A stretch of 64,000 nucleotides of DNA from Opacimonas sp014872805 (GCA_014872805.1 WKFN01000012.1:1-64000), one strand, 5' to 3'. Shown: positions 7,498-17,406, numbered from the stretch's first letter. The notes: generated from the sequence alone by a model not told the origin. Numbers and translations are program-made.

Positions 7498-9240
7498 ATG
7501 TACAAGCACATTCGCACGCTTATTTTTACCCTGTTGGCGCTACTTATCTCATTTTCTAGTCAATCAGCGACTCTACATATCACCGTCAAAGGCATTGAAA
7601 CGCCAAGCTTATATCTCGTGGGTGAATCGGCACCATTATCGATGACCAAGCCAACGCCCATGATACGTCATAAAGACGGCTTTAAACTCAGCCTGTGGTT
7701 ACCAGAAGTGGCCGTGGGTGAGCGTGTGCGCCTTAAATTTGCCCAAATTAAACAAACTGACTTACTCTCTCCCCCCGAAATCATAACAGAATCGCTGCAG
7801 GGCTTTCGTCAAATCAAACTCACCGATGAGCACACCTATACTTCACACACTTATGGCGTGCCCGACCCACTGGCATTTTCAGATGTGGATACATTTACGC
7901 CTGCGCAACTGCAAGCGGATTTGGCAATTTTGAATGACGTGCTTGATACATTACATCCAGGACTAAATCGCTACATGAGTAACAGTCAGTGGTCAGCGCA
8001 CAAAGCCTCACTTGCCCAGCTATTCAAACAACCATTACGTGTCAAAGACACCTACCTTGCGTTCACGCGCTACGTCGCTGCCATACAGTGCGGTCATACT
8101 CATACTGGGATCTATAATCAATCCGCCTTTATCGACCAGCTCTTACAGGGCGCAGCTGACAAACTGCCATTTTTGTTTGATAACCAAGACGGTCGTTGGT
8201 ATTTGACGCACAATGTCTCAGGCAAAAATTTGCTCAAACCTGGCACCGAAATTCTGGCCATTAACGATCAGCCAATTGCAGACATTATTGATACCATGTT
8301 GCCTTACATGAGCGCGGATGGTGCCAATGACGCCCATCGTCATGCGCAAATCGCTCTGCACCCTGTCAGTACGTGGCAAATGTTTGATGCGTATTTTCCA
8401 TTACTCTTTGGCCAAGCCGATACACCGTATCGTCTAAAAGTACGCTTGGCCAACAGCAACAAGCCCTTATTTATCAATGTGGATGCGGTTACTTTGGCTG
8501 AACGCACGCGCCGCCTAGAAGCGTTAGCAATACCCGAAATGGATATCAACCAAAGTTGGTCTTATCGCATTCAAGAAGACGGTTCGGGCTATCTGCGCAT
8601 TGGTACCTACGCCACCTATAAAATGTCATTAGACTGGCAATTATTCTATGCTGAGGCATTTGCGGCATTTGCAGAAGCTAATGTCGAACACATCACAGTC
8701 GATATTCGCGGTAACAGCGGCGGGATGGATATTGCGCGCCTAACCTTAGATGCGTACTTAGGACTAACAGATTTACCCGACCAATGGACACACATGAGCA
8801 AGTATCAGGTGGTACCCGAGCATTTGCGACCTTATCTCAATACGTGGGATAACAGTATATTAGATATCTCTGAATGGACGCAAGCAGCGAGTAATAGCGT
8901 GCTTGATGGATACAAAGCTGTCTCACCGACTCAGCCTGAGCTACCCGTTGTAGAATCACCCTTCACTGGCAAGATCAGTTTGTGGGTTGACGGCACCAAC
9001 TCGTCGGCCACTTTCTATCAAGCTGTCGCGTATCAAGGTCATCCCAGAGTGGAGATTATTGGTGAACCCACCGGTGGTAACTTGCGTGGCATTAATGGTG
9101 GGGCAATGTTCTTTTTGACGCTTCCTAACACGCAAATCGAAGTGGATATTCCCCTGTTTGCGTCGTTTCCTAAGGATGTTGATTTAAGCACTGTACCTAA
9201 TCGTGGCGTGGTACCCGATACCATAAAAAAGGGCGTGTAA
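7498..9240 (+). CDS. Exported S41-family (tail-specific protease-like) peptidase
   Basis: A 580-residue protein with a Sec signal peptide at about 1-24 (hydrophobic core, then SSQSA). The C-terminal half has the S41 interphotoreceptor-binding/Tsp fold signatures: VDIRGNSGG near 401-409, DGTNSSATFYQAV near 498-510 with the probable nucleophile Ser, and EPTGGNLRGINGG near 522-534, ending NRGVVPD. The segment near residues 140-300 resembles the usual domain before the catalytic core. The ribosome site is strong (GGAGGAA, 7 bases before ATG). It lies 44 bp after the SGNH pair and may be co-transcribed. A periplasmic peptidase is likely; the substrate is not evident. Confidence 0.8.
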   Translation: MYKHIRTLIFTLLALLISFSSQSATLHITVKGIETPSLYLVGESAPLSMTKPTPMIRHKDGFKLSLWLPEVAVGERVRLKFAQIKQTDLLSPPEIITESLQGFRQIKLTDEHTYTSHTYGVPDPLAFSDVDTFTPAQLQADLAILNDVLDTLHPGLNRYMSNSQWSAHKASLAQLFKQPLRVKDTYLAFTRYVAAIQCGHTHTGIYNQSAFIDQLLQGAADKLPFLFDNQDGRWYLTHNVSGKNLLKPGTEILAINDQPIADIIDTMLPYMSADGANDAHRHAQIALHPVSTWQMFDAYFPLLFGQADTPYRLKVRLANSNKPLFINVDAVTLAERTRRLEALAIPEMDINQSWSYRIQEDGSGYLRIGTYATYKMSLDWQLFYAEAFAAFAEANVEHITVDIRGNSGGMDIARLTLDAYLGLTDLPDQWTHMSKYQVVPEHLRPYLNTWDNSILDISEWTQAASNSVLDGYKAVSPTQPELPVVESPFTGKISLWVDGTNSSATFYQAVAYQGHPRVEIIGEPTGGNLRGINGGAMFFLTLPNTQIEVDIPLFASFPKDVDLSTVPNRGVVPDTIKKGV

Positions 9241-9270
9241 AACGCACTTCTTTTTTAGCTGAATATACGA

Positions 9271-9426
9271 TTACTCACCGCCGTCACCTTTCTCCTTGGC
9301 TTTTTCTTTCACTTGTTCAAGCAAGGATTTGGCCTCTTCTTGGTGTTGCTCTGAACTGGTACTAAATAAAAATACTCCTGTTAAAACAAGTGAGGCAAGA
9401 GAGAGAGACTGTATTGATTTTTTCAT
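9271..9426 (-). CDS. Small exported or membrane-anchored protein, 51 residues
   Basis: The minus-strand frame starts with ATG at 9424-9426, preceded by a strong AAGGAAAG ribosome site, and encodes MKKSIQSLSLASLVLTGVFL followed by a hydrophilic stretch rich in E, K and Q that ends KGDGGE. The N-terminus is a typical signal or anchor (two lysines, then a hydrophobic core to about residue 22). The tail looks like a short amphipathic helix. I recognise no family. It stands alone between the S41 peptidase and the pullulanase terminator. The good ribosome site and signal-like N-terminus make it a credible gene. Confidence 0.6.
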   Translation of the reverse strand: MKKSIQSLSLASLVLTGVFLFSTSSEQHQEEAKSLLEQVKEKAKEKGDGGE

Positions 9427-9550
9427 ACGACTTTCCTTAGTGTGAATCCAGTCACAAATGAGTCATAAGTCATTTAATAAGTGACTACTCTAATTTTGTT
9501 TCTACCCCAATTAATCGCTCATTTCTCAATAAATCAGATATTAGAATACA

Positions 9551-9580
9551 AAAAAAACCGCCATATTAAATGGCGGCTTT
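9551..9580 (-). terminator. Rho-independent terminator of the pullulanase operon
   Basis: CCGCCAT at 9558-9564 pairs perfectly with ATGGCGG at 9570-9576 around a 5-base loop. On the minus strand the hairpin is followed by a run of eight T. It lies about 25 bp after the pullulanase stop. Confidence 0.85.
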
Positions 9581-9599
9581 TGCGATTAGGAATTCTTTC

Positions 9600-12500
9600 C
9601 TATGGGGTTTGTGTCACTGTTAAGCTTGGTACACCTGTTAAAGGTGGACTTACCGTGAACTTGTACGTCGCATTGGCAGGGAAATCAAACAAGAAGTTAT
9701 CTTGACTGTTTTGGATCAGCCCTACTGGCGTATCAATCACAACATCACGCTCACCGCTTGGTGCACCTAAGTTCACTGTCGCCCAGTCATCTGACGCAAC
9801 TTTAAACTCATAGCTACCCGCTGAGATAGTAATATCAACTGAATACGTACCTGATTCATTATCGAATGCAAACGTATCTACGGTACCCCAACCGTTCATA
9901 CCACCGCGTAAGAACACCGCAGTATCACCAAAGAATTGGTTTTTAAATAGACCAATCATTGGCATCGCTGGGTCTGACACATCTAACGTCACGCGAAGCT
10001 CATCAGCAGCCGCATCCAACAAGCGGAAGTTTGGACCGCCACTCGTATTTGCAGGTAAGAGTGAGCCTACCGTAAAGTTACGCGCTGCATCTGTATCTTC
10101 TGGTGCACCGTGATCGACCGTTGACCAATCTTCTGACGCAACCTTGAACTCGATGTTGTCACCGTTGTGATCAAAGACAGCTGAGAATGTTTTACCACCT
10201 TGATAAGTCATCTCATTACCAGTTCCCCAACCGTTCATACCACCACGCACATAAACTGCCGTTCCGAAGTAAGGGTTGTCTTTGCGAACCAGTAATGTTG
10301 GGTTCTCTAGATCAGCTGCATCAAAAACAAACTCATACGTTGCATCAGCATCGGCTGTGAACTTCAGGTTGTTGTTTGATGGTGCCAGTGCAAACGCACT
10401 GCCTTCAGTGACTACATCAGACTCACCATCTGGCGCGCCTAGGTTTGGATTCGCCCAGTCCGCTTCTGCGACCTTGAACTGCTCCTCTTGACCACCGGTT
10501 AAGTTATACGTTGCTGTATAGATACCGTCACCGGCATAGCTAAACGGTGTGGCTGTGCCCCATCCATTCATGCTACCGCGTAGGTAAACAGTCGTTGAGC
10601 CGTAAGGTACGATATCTGGCGCACCCGCTGTTGCAAAGGCTGATAGACCCATACCTTGTTCAGCGCCCTGCTCTTTGACAAACACAGCGATGGTTTGCGC
10701 TGGCACTGTAAACAGACCATTGCCTTCATCGTCATCTGTGCCTTCAGTAAAGCTTGCACCACGCACTACTTCGTCGACCGAAGCTGCTTGAATGTCGTGC
10801 AGGGTAAAGCCAGTCGCAGTATTGACACGAATCGACGCTTCGTCATAGTTGCTATTAACCACAACCATAATCGCATCCACATTGGGATCCAAATCAGCAA
10901 AATCAGCGCCGTCATCAATGCTCATTGCAATGACACCGGGCTGCTGAGTACGGCCAATGTTATGGAAACCTACACGTGCTTTGATGTCATCGCCCGTGGT
11001 TAAACGGAATAATGGCGAGCTGCTGCGAATGCGTAATAGTTCTTGGAACACGTCACCCGCAAACGCAATATGCTCAGCGCTCGCAACACGGTCAGAACCA
11101 TACACAAATTCACCAATCGCATCCCACGCACCGCTGTTGTCTTGCGCTAATGGCAAACCGACATTCCAGTTGTTAGACATCTTAGTGAAGTCAGTCTTGT
11201 TAAACCAATCACCTGCATCATAAGTGTTACGGTCCATTGATTTAGAGCGAAGTAAATCACCACCAAACTGTAGGAACGGAATACCTTGTGACATCAACGG
11301 TAAACCGAGCGCCATATTGTGCGCACGCACACGCTGATCAATCGTTAAGTCGTTCGGCAACACATACTGCAACTGATCCCATAGTGTATTACCATCATGC
11401 TTAGACACATAGTTGATGATATCTGCTGGATCGGCTGCATAGCCACCAAATGCAGACGTGTTAGATGCCACGCCATTTTGGTCTTCCAAAACGAAGTCAG
11501 ATAGCGTACCCGCCATGCCTGACTTGATGCGGTCGCCCTTATCAAGCTTTGCCCCGTTATCCTCTGAATTACGGGCAAAGAACTGACCTTGACGCACATC
11601 TTCGCGCATACGGTCATTGAAGGTACCGATGCCACTGCCTGCAAGGTTCATTTGCGTCGCTTGCGTCGCACCACGGTCAGCCATGGTCCAACCTTCACCG
11701 TAGAAGTAATTGTCCGGATCCACTGCTTGCACTGCTTCACGCAATGCCAAGACGGTTTCTTCAGAGTGCAAGCCCATTAAATCAAAGCGGAACGAGTCAA
11801 ACTTGTACTGCGTGGTCCACATTAATAATGAGTCCTGCATGAACTTCGCCATCATGCGTGAACGGTCTTCGGTATCGTCGCAGCACGACTGACGCAAGAT
11901 ACCACCAGATGTTATATCGTAACGGTGGTAATAACCCGGTACAACTTTGTCTAGGACAGATTTTTCACTCAGACCAGACGCATTCGTGTGGTTATACACA
12001 ACGTCTAGTACCGTGCGTAGACCCATCTCATGCAAGGCTTTGATCATCGTACGCATCTCTAAGATACGTGCAACACCATCTGGGTCGGTTGCGTATGAGC
12101 CTTCTGGCGCATTGAAGTGATGCGGATCGTAACCCCAGTTAAACTGGTCGTAGTTACGGACCTGATTCATTAGCTCCTGTGCTGCGGCTGGATCTAAGAA
12201 CGGATCATAGCTTTCCAGCACTTGCTGCAGCGTCATATCGCGAATCGATGTATCTTCACAGATGTCCAAACGACGATTCAGCAAACACAACTCAAACACT
12301 GTGCTGTTCAAATCTACCGTACGGTCACTGCGCTCATCAATGGTCGCAATATCATTCGATGGAAGCATGTGGAAGTGAGTCACACCTGCATCGGCAAGCG
12401 CTTTTAAGTGATTCACTGGCGCTGTATCTTCTTGTGCAAACGCTAAGAATTTACCGCGAACCGCTTCTGGCGTCGATGCGTCAAGTGCAGAGAAATCGCG

Positions 12501-13970
12501 AATGTGACCTTCATAAATCACGGCATCTTCAGGATTCTCAATCGTTGGCGCAGCATAATCATCCCAGCCTTCTGGCTTCAGATCAGCATCGTTCAAATTC
12601 ACAAACTGTGAGAAACGACCATTCACACCTAAGCTAACTGAATACGGGTCTGTGACTTCGTATGACTCAATGTCACCTGTGACCGGGTGGAACACCGTCA
12701 TCGCAAAGCGGTAGAACATGCGATCCATACCAGTACCTGTGTAAGACCAGATACCTGTCATGGGATCTTCAGACATTGGATGTGATGCTTGTAGACGTTT
12801 TTCCGCGTTGTAAACTTGTAGCGTGACTGACTGTGCCGTCGGCGCCCATAGGTTTACCGTAATACCGCTCTCGCCATATACAAGACCTAACGTCGCTTCG
12901 TCTGCATCCATTTCACCTGTGGTGTAGATGCTATCAAGCGCGTTGGCGATTTGTACACCAGTAGCTGCCACTAACGCACCATCGATGTCGTAACCCCCTA
13001 ATACTGCTTGACCTTTTAGGACCGCTTTCGCGTCATCCACTGTCCAAGGACCAGTAAAGGCACTTGCACCAGTCACTTCTGGGTCAATCGCGCGCTGTTC
13101 ATCAGTCAAATCAACCGCCGTTAAATCAACGGCTGTGCCGTTAAGACCAGATTCTAATGTCGCTTCGATGCCTGCAGATAATGAGTAGTGCAGTTTAACT
13201 GACTCAACTGCATCAGGTGCATCCCACACGATGGTCGTTGCATCAATCCAATGCGCCGCCATGCCGTCAATCTGCACTGGACGCTCGCCCAATGAAATAA
13301 TAGGGAACTCAAAGACCGTTGGCTCACCAGTGAGCGTGAAGTTCATGCGCGCAAAACGGGCTTCATCTTCCGACGGTGCTGGTGCTTCAGGATCGTCTAA
13401 TAGCTTAGCTTTAAAATCGGCTCCGCCCATTTCTTTACCCGCATCGTCAGTACCGATGTGGATAATGAAGTTGTGACAGCTACCAAAACCTTCTTTTAAG
13501 TTAAGGATCCAGTATGCACCATAGTTAGGATCAACCCCGTTGTGTACTAATCCATTGTCCCAAGATGGTGCAAGAGAGTTTGATTCTAATGCATCACAGG
13601 CATCATTGTTCCAAGTGTGTAAACGCCATCCTTCATACGATGCGTCATTGGCTGTATTAGGCGCACCCGCTGCGGCACGGTTATAGTACAACACGGCTTG
13701 ACGGTCTGTTGGAAAAACAGATGGATCAGGCAGCGAAGTGTTCACACCCACCACACAGTTTTCATTGGCCGCGTCAGGTACTGTTGGTGCAGCACACTGA
13801 ATCGGAGGAGGAGGCACACAAGCAGTACCTTGCGCATTAGGTACATTTGGCGCAGAACAAGCTAATAGTTGCACGCCAGATTCGATATCTGAACCGCCAC
13901 CACAGCCTGCTAGGCCTAAAGTACCAAGCACGAGTACTAATGCACCAATTTTTCGGAATGTTTTAAACAT
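9600..13970 (-). CDS. pulA: Pullulanase-type GH13 lipoprotein with three C-terminal starch-binding-like repeats
   Basis: Debranching enzyme that cleaves alpha-1,6 bonds of pullulan and starch, 1456 residues, probably on the cell surface or facing the periplasm. The signal peptide ends in lipobox LAGC with Cys23. An all-beta N-terminal segment precedes a CBM48-like domain (VNLWAPTAQSVTLQVYN, near 370-460). The GH13 blocks are DVVYNH near 655, FRFDLMGLH near 726 (nucleophile Asp), YFYGEGW near 755 (acid Glu) and SKHDGNTLWD near 857. Three repeats of about 112 residues close the protein, starting near 1120, 1232 and 1344, each with LRG-MNGWGT and FKVA--DW-T. The gene follows the TonB-dependent receptor by 18 bp with a CGGAG ribosome site, so the two form an operon for import and breakdown of branched alpha-glucans. 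Confidence 0.92.
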   Translation of the reverse strand: MFKTFRKIGALVLVLGTLGLAGCGGGSDIESGVQLLACSAPNVPNAQGTACVPPPPIQCAAPTVPDAANENCVVGVNTSLPDPSVFPTDRQAVLYYNRAAAGAPNTANDASYEGWRLHTWNNDACDALESNSLAPSWDNGLVHNGVDPNYGAYWILNLKEGFGSCHNFIIHIGTDDAGKEMGGADFKAKLLDDPEAPAPSEDEARFARMNFTLTGEPTVFEFPIISLGERPVQIDGMAAHWIDATTIVWDAPDAVESVKLHYSLSAGIEATLESGLNGTAVDLTAVDLTDEQRAIDPEVTGASAFTGPWTVDDAKAVLKGQAVLGGYDIDGALVAATGVQIANALDSIYTTGEMDADEATLGLVYGESGITVNLWAPTAQSVTLQVYNAEKRLQASHPMSEDPMTGIWSYTGTGMDRMFYRFAMTVFHPVTGDIESYEVTDPYSVSLGVNGRFSQFVNLNDADLKPEGWDDYAAPTIENPEDAVIYEGHIRDFSALDASTPEAVRGKFLAFAQEDTAPVNHLKALADAGVTHFHMLPSNDIATIDERSDRTVDLNSTVFELCLLNRRLDICEDTSIRDMTLQQVLESYDPFLDPAAAQELMNQVRNYDQFNWGYDPHHFNAPEGSYATDPDGVARILEMRTMIKALHEMGLRTVLDVVYNHTNASGLSEKSVLDKVVPGYYHRYDITSGGILRQSCCDDTEDRSRMMAKFMQDSLLMWTTQYKFDSFRFDLMGLHSEETVLALREAVQAVDPDNYFYGEGWTMADRGATQATQMNLAGSGIGTFNDRMREDVRQGQFFARNSEDNGAKLDKGDRIKSGMAGTLSDFVLEDQNGVASNTSAFGGYAADPADIINYVSKHDGNTLWDQLQYVLPNDLTIDQRVRAHNMALGLPLMSQGIPFLQFGGDLLRSKSMDRNTYDAGDWFNKTDFTKMSNNWNVGLPLAQDNSGAWDAIGEFVYGSDRVASAEHIAFAGDVFQELLRIRSSSPLFRLTTGDDIKARVGFHNIGRTQQPGVIAMSIDDGADFADLDPNVDAIMVVVNSNYDEASIRVNTATGFTLHDIQAASVDEVVRGASFTEGTDDDEGNGLFTVPAQTIAVFVKEQGAEQGMGLSAFATAGAPDIVPYGSTTVYLRGSMNGWGTATPFSYAGDGIYTATYNLTGGQEEQFKVAEADWANPNLGAPDGESDVVTEGSAFALAPSNNNLKFTADADATYEFVFDAADLENPTLLVRKDNPYFGTAVYVRGGMNGWGTGNEMTYQGGKTFSAVFDHNGDNIEFKVASEDWSTVDHGAPEDTDAARNFTVGSLLPANTSGGPNFRLLDAAADELRVTLDVSDPAMPMIGLFKNQFFGDTAVFLRGGMNGWGTVDTFAFDNESGTYSVDITISAGSYEFKVASDDWATVNLGAPSGERDVVIDTPVGLIQNSQDNFLFDFPANATYKFTVSPPLTGVPSLTVTQTP

Positions 13971-13988
13971 AATCTTTTGACTCCGATA

Positions 13989-16970
13989 TTATAGTGAATA
14001 GGTCATGCCTAAGAAATACTGAGTACCAAAATACTGAATCGTACCGGTCAATGACTCATCGCCAAAGTACGTTTTAGTAGGTGCATCAGTCACGTTATTC
14101 GCTTGGAATAACACGCTTAGGTTTTCATTAATTTCATAAGACGCTTGCATATCAACCACGATTTCTTTATCGAAGTTGACCACTTGCTCATTTACTGCAA
14201 CTTGCTGAGACACAAATGGGTCGCGGTAACGCGTGCTCACACGAGCTTCGAAACCATTGTGTTCCCAAAATGCAGTAAACGTCGCGACTTGATTTGATAG
14301 ACCTGGTAAGTCTGAGGTAAATACGCCGCCACCTGTGGTGCGCGTAATTTCAGACTCGGTATAAGAGTAACTTGCGTTCACGCCTAAACCTGCCCATAGC
14401 CCAGGAAGATTTGAATAAATCTCAGTGTAAGCAATTTCCACACCGCGGATGTAACCACCTTCAGCGTTGTTCACCGCTGTGGTATAGGTACCGTTTTCAG
14501 TTGGCACCGTCACCGTAATGGGATCACCTGATGCGTCTAAGACTGGCTCATCATCTTCATCTAATACTGTTACCGTCACTTCTGTCGGAACATCAAAACC
14601 GTTTGCAGCAAAATCATACGGATTAGTCGCAAACGTATCGATAAACGATTGGATGTCTTTGTGGAATAATGCCACGACGAAGGCACCGTCTGTATCATCA
14701 AAATAACGCTCATAAGAGATATCAAACTGATTCGCTAAGAACGGGCGTAAGAACGGGCTGTTTGTACTTGAACCATTGATCACCGCAGTTGGGTTGGTCA
14801 GTACAATATCACCAGTATCCTCGTCAACCGACGCAAACACATCCGAGACACGTACGTTTGCATTCGCAAATAAGCGATTGATCGGTGGACGACCCATGAC
14901 CTTAGCCGCAGCAAAACGAATTTGCTCGTTATCCGAGATCTTGAAGTTCAAGTTCAAAGAGGGTAAGTAGTTCGTGTATTCATCACCGATAATATCTAAG
15001 GCAAACCAATCGTTAATCAGACCGGCTTCATCAGTAAGATATTGAGCACCGTTTTCAGGATTACCACGAGTATCAATCACATTCCCTAAGTCATCAAGAA
15101 TGTCTTCCGACACATCACGAAGGACAGTAGATGATTGTTTGGTATCCACACGACGCACACCAATATTACCAGTGACAGGTAAATCACCAATCTCTGTATC
15201 AATATTGGCCATAATATATGCGGAAGTCACTTCTTCAAACACATCACCTGATTCAGTCACTGACCATGATGTATTAGGACCTTGACCTGGTGTCGGGCTA
15301 TTGATGACACCAGGATGAGATGTACCCCAGGTCTGAACTGGCTGCGGAATACCACTTGGGAACCATGCGTTAAGTGCTTTATCCAAATCAATCGAGAGAT
15401 AGCTTGGGAAATAACTAAACTCACCTTTCCAGTCCACTACTTCAACCATATCAGACGTTAAACGAAGTGGTGGTTGGTTACGTGGAAAGCCTGAGTCCGA
15501 ACCGTATTCATAAACAGAACGGTCAGAGGAGTACTCACGGTCTGAATAACGCATGCCAAATTCTATTGACGCGATATAGTTATTATCTAAAAGATACTTA
15601 AAGTCCAAACGGAACGCTTCTATCGCATCTTCATTTTGATAAGGATAAATACCATATTTACTGGCCATTACGCGGTTGATGTCGCTGAAAGCATCGAACT
15701 GACTAAAACCAATATCTGGCAAATCTAAACCGTTATTTTGGTAGCTAATTTGCACATTTTCATCAAACACAGCCGTGTCAGCATTCGCATCAATTGCCAC
15801 ATTGGACCATAACAAACCATTGCGGAAATCAGAAGACGCTGATGAATACGATGCATCAAAGCTCACTGACCAATCATCAGAAATATCCCATTGCGCATTG
15901 ATACCGTAACTTTTCACTTCATCAAAATCTTGGTTGTCATCATTAACCAATTCAACACGCGTTGCACTAGACGAATTACGAGTAAAGGTACCACCTGTTA
16001 CGAAACCATCTGGGTTAATCGTTAAATTGGCTAGAGAGGCTTGGTTTGGCTCTAATTTTACGCGGAAGCCACGAGCAAATTGCTCTGAGTCAAAACGCGA
16101 TAAGAAGAAATCAGACTTTAACCGGAAGTTATCAACTGGTTGCCACTCTAATGCTGCCATATAACCATTACGGGTTTCTTCACCGCCTTTGTGTTGCATC
16201 TCGAAGCCTTCAGACATAGTGACTTCTTGGCCTTCATAAGTGCGAGTGCCGCCTGGCGCTAGACCTATATATTGTGTCGCAACAGAGGGCTGGAACAAGC
16301 GAGCATAGCCAAGTGCTACACCCAAAGTGTCGTCGAGGTACTTACCTTGATAAGAAAAGCTCAAACGACTACCAAAATCAGCATTATCAGATACTTCATC
16401 TGAGCGGTCGTTGGTCATACCACGAACATTTAAACCAAATGTATGAGTTTGTTCATTGCTCAGCGGACTGGCAGTGACAAGCTCAACCGTACCGGCAACA
16501 CCACCTTCAATCAAAGACGCCTTTGGCGATTTGTAAACCGCAGCAGAACTGATCAATTCCGAAGGATATTGGTCAAATTCGATTGAACGGTCACCTGAGG
16601 TAGAGACCTGTTCTCGTCCATTGAGGGTTGAAAAAACGAAATCGCCAGATAACCCACGGATGTTGATTTCCGCAGCCTGTCCACCGGTACGTACCGCAGA
16701 TATACCTGGAAGACGCGTTAACGCATCCGCCATTGATACATCAGGTAGACCACCGAGATCGTCAGCTGATAATTGTTCTGATACCGTGTCACCAAAGCGT
16801 TTTTGATTGAGTGATTTAATTAAGCTCGTAGAAAATCCACGGACTTCAATTACTTCTACTTCCTCTTTTTTTGGTGCTTCGTCTGCGTCCTGAGCAAGTA
16901 ATGGTGTTGCCATTACTAACCCACTAGCAGCAAGTGCAGCGGTTATCATACTGGGTCTAAATTTATTCAT
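13989..16970 (-). CDS. TonB-dependent outer-membrane receptor, probably for alpha-glucans
   Basis: A 993-residue outer-membrane transporter. The signal peptide ends near ATPLLAQ (residue 27). A TonB-box-like VEVIEVRG lies near 38-45. The plug domain follows (LSADDLGGLPDVSMADALTR, then INIRGLSGDFVFSTLNGRE, near 67-125). The rest is beta-strand-rich barrel ending FLGMTYSL. This layout, with a long barrel and the GLPDVSMADAL plug, is typical of the large carbohydrate receptors of Alteromonadales and Caulobacter. The pullulanase directly downstream suggests maltodextrin or pullulan oligosaccharide uptake (inference). The upstream region holds an ATACGTAT palindrome at 17083-17090 that might be an operator. 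Confidence 0.9.
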   Translation of the reverse strand: MNKFRPSMITAALAASGLVMATPLLAQDADEAPKKEEVEVIEVRGFSTSLIKSLNQKRFGDTVSEQLSADDLGGLPDVSMADALTRLPGISAVRTGGQAAEINIRGLSGDFVFSTLNGREQVSTSGDRSIEFDQYPSELISSAAVYKSPKASLIEGGVAGTVELVTASPLSNEQTHTFGLNVRGMTNDRSDEVSDNADFGSRLSFSYQGKYLDDTLGVALGYARLFQPSVATQYIGLAPGGTRTYEGQEVTMSEGFEMQHKGGEETRNGYMAALEWQPVDNFRLKSDFFLSRFDSEQFARGFRVKLEPNQASLANLTINPDGFVTGGTFTRNSSSATRVELVNDDNQDFDEVKSYGINAQWDISDDWSVSFDASYSSASSDFRNGLLWSNVAIDANADTAVFDENVQISYQNNGLDLPDIGFSQFDAFSDINRVMASKYGIYPYQNEDAIEAFRLDFKYLLDNNYIASIEFGMRYSDREYSSDRSVYEYGSDSGFPRNQPPLRLTSDMVEVVDWKGEFSYFPSYLSIDLDKALNAWFPSGIPQPVQTWGTSHPGVINSPTPGQGPNTSWSVTESGDVFEEVTSAYIMANIDTEIGDLPVTGNIGVRRVDTKQSSTVLRDVSEDILDDLGNVIDTRGNPENGAQYLTDEAGLINDWFALDIIGDEYTNYLPSLNLNFKISDNEQIRFAAAKVMGRPPINRLFANANVRVSDVFASVDEDTGDIVLTNPTAVINGSSTNSPFLRPFLANQFDISYERYFDDTDGAFVVALFHKDIQSFIDTFATNPYDFAANGFDVPTEVTVTVLDEDDEPVLDASGDPITVTVPTENGTYTTAVNNAEGGYIRGVEIAYTEIYSNLPGLWAGLGVNASYSYTESEITRTTGGGVFTSDLPGLSNQVATFTAFWEHNGFEARVSTRYRDPFVSQQVAVNEQVVNFDKEIVVDMQASYEINENLSVLFQANNVTDAPTKTYFGDESLTGTIQYFGTQYFLGMTYSL

Positions 16971-17082
16971 TAGTATGTCCCATTCCCATTGTAAAAATAT
17001 GAGTTACGAGATTACGCAAGCAACTCACGCTGTTTATCAACGTTCAAGATAAAAAAAATAGGACACAACTACAACTTTATAC

Positions 17083-17090
17083 ATACGTAT
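17083..17090. promoter_or_regulatory. Palindromic octamer in the receptor/peptide divergent promoter region
   Basis: ATACGTAT is a perfect palindrome 113 bp upstream of the TonB-dependent receptor start and 120 bp upstream of the divergent small peptide gene. LacI-family sugar regulators bind palindromes with a central CG, so an operator is possible. Nothing else supports it, and an octamer can occur by chance. Confidence 0.2.
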
Positions 17091-17209
17091 TCATAACATT
17101 TATGTAACAACAATGAACATATAAACCGACATTTTGGTCAGCAGACATATGTATGTAGTTGCGACATAATGGCTTTGCAATCAATACACATTTTCAAGAG
17201 GAAAAAATC

Positions 17210-17371
17210 ATGCAAAGACAACAAATGGTAGTTATTAAGCCGTCTGAATGGAAAAAGGTAAATGGTGGCGTATACAAGGATGCATTTATCCCGGATGATT
17301 ACATGAAACCATATGGTCCATATTATCAAAAGCCAAATCAACATGATTACTATGATCGCATTGTAAAATAG
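17210..17371 (+). CDS. Double-glycine leader peptide, 53 residues, tyrosine-rich mature part
   Basis: The frame starts at ATG 17210 with an AGAGGA ribosome site; an in-frame start at 17159 would add 17 residues of unlikely sequence. The first 20 residues end in IKPSEWKKVNGG, which fits the double-glycine leader rule (hydrophobic at -12, Glu at -8, hydrophobic at -7, Val at -4, Gly-Gly at -2/-1). Such leaders are cut by C39-peptidase ABC exporters. The predicted mature part is 33 residues, from VYKDAF to DRIVK, with seven Tyr and four Pro and no Cys. No C39 transporter or modifying enzyme is in the window. The role could be bacteriocin, signal or other exported peptide. The assignment rests on the leader motif, size and ribosome site. 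Confidence 0.65.
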   Translation: MQRQQMVVIKPSEWKKVNGGVYKDAFIPDDYMKPYGPYYQKPNQHDYYDRIVK

Positions 17372-17376
17372 AAAAA

Positions 17377-17406
17377 AAGCCCCTTACTCGAACGAGTAAG
17401 GGGCTT
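17377..17406. terminator. Terminator between the small peptide gene and sucD
   Basis: A near-perfect hairpin in which AAGCCCCTTACTCG pairs with CGAGTAAGGGGCTT. On the minus strand it is followed by a run of seven T, so it ends the suc transcript. On the plus strand the stem also follows the peptide gene directly, but its T-run is poor. Confidence 0.88.

Noticed and set aside
12179..12637. 152-codon open frame antisense to the pullulanase gene
   Set aside because: It lies inside the well-supported pullulanase catalytic domain, has low-complexity His/Ser/Cys-rich sequence and no ribosome site.
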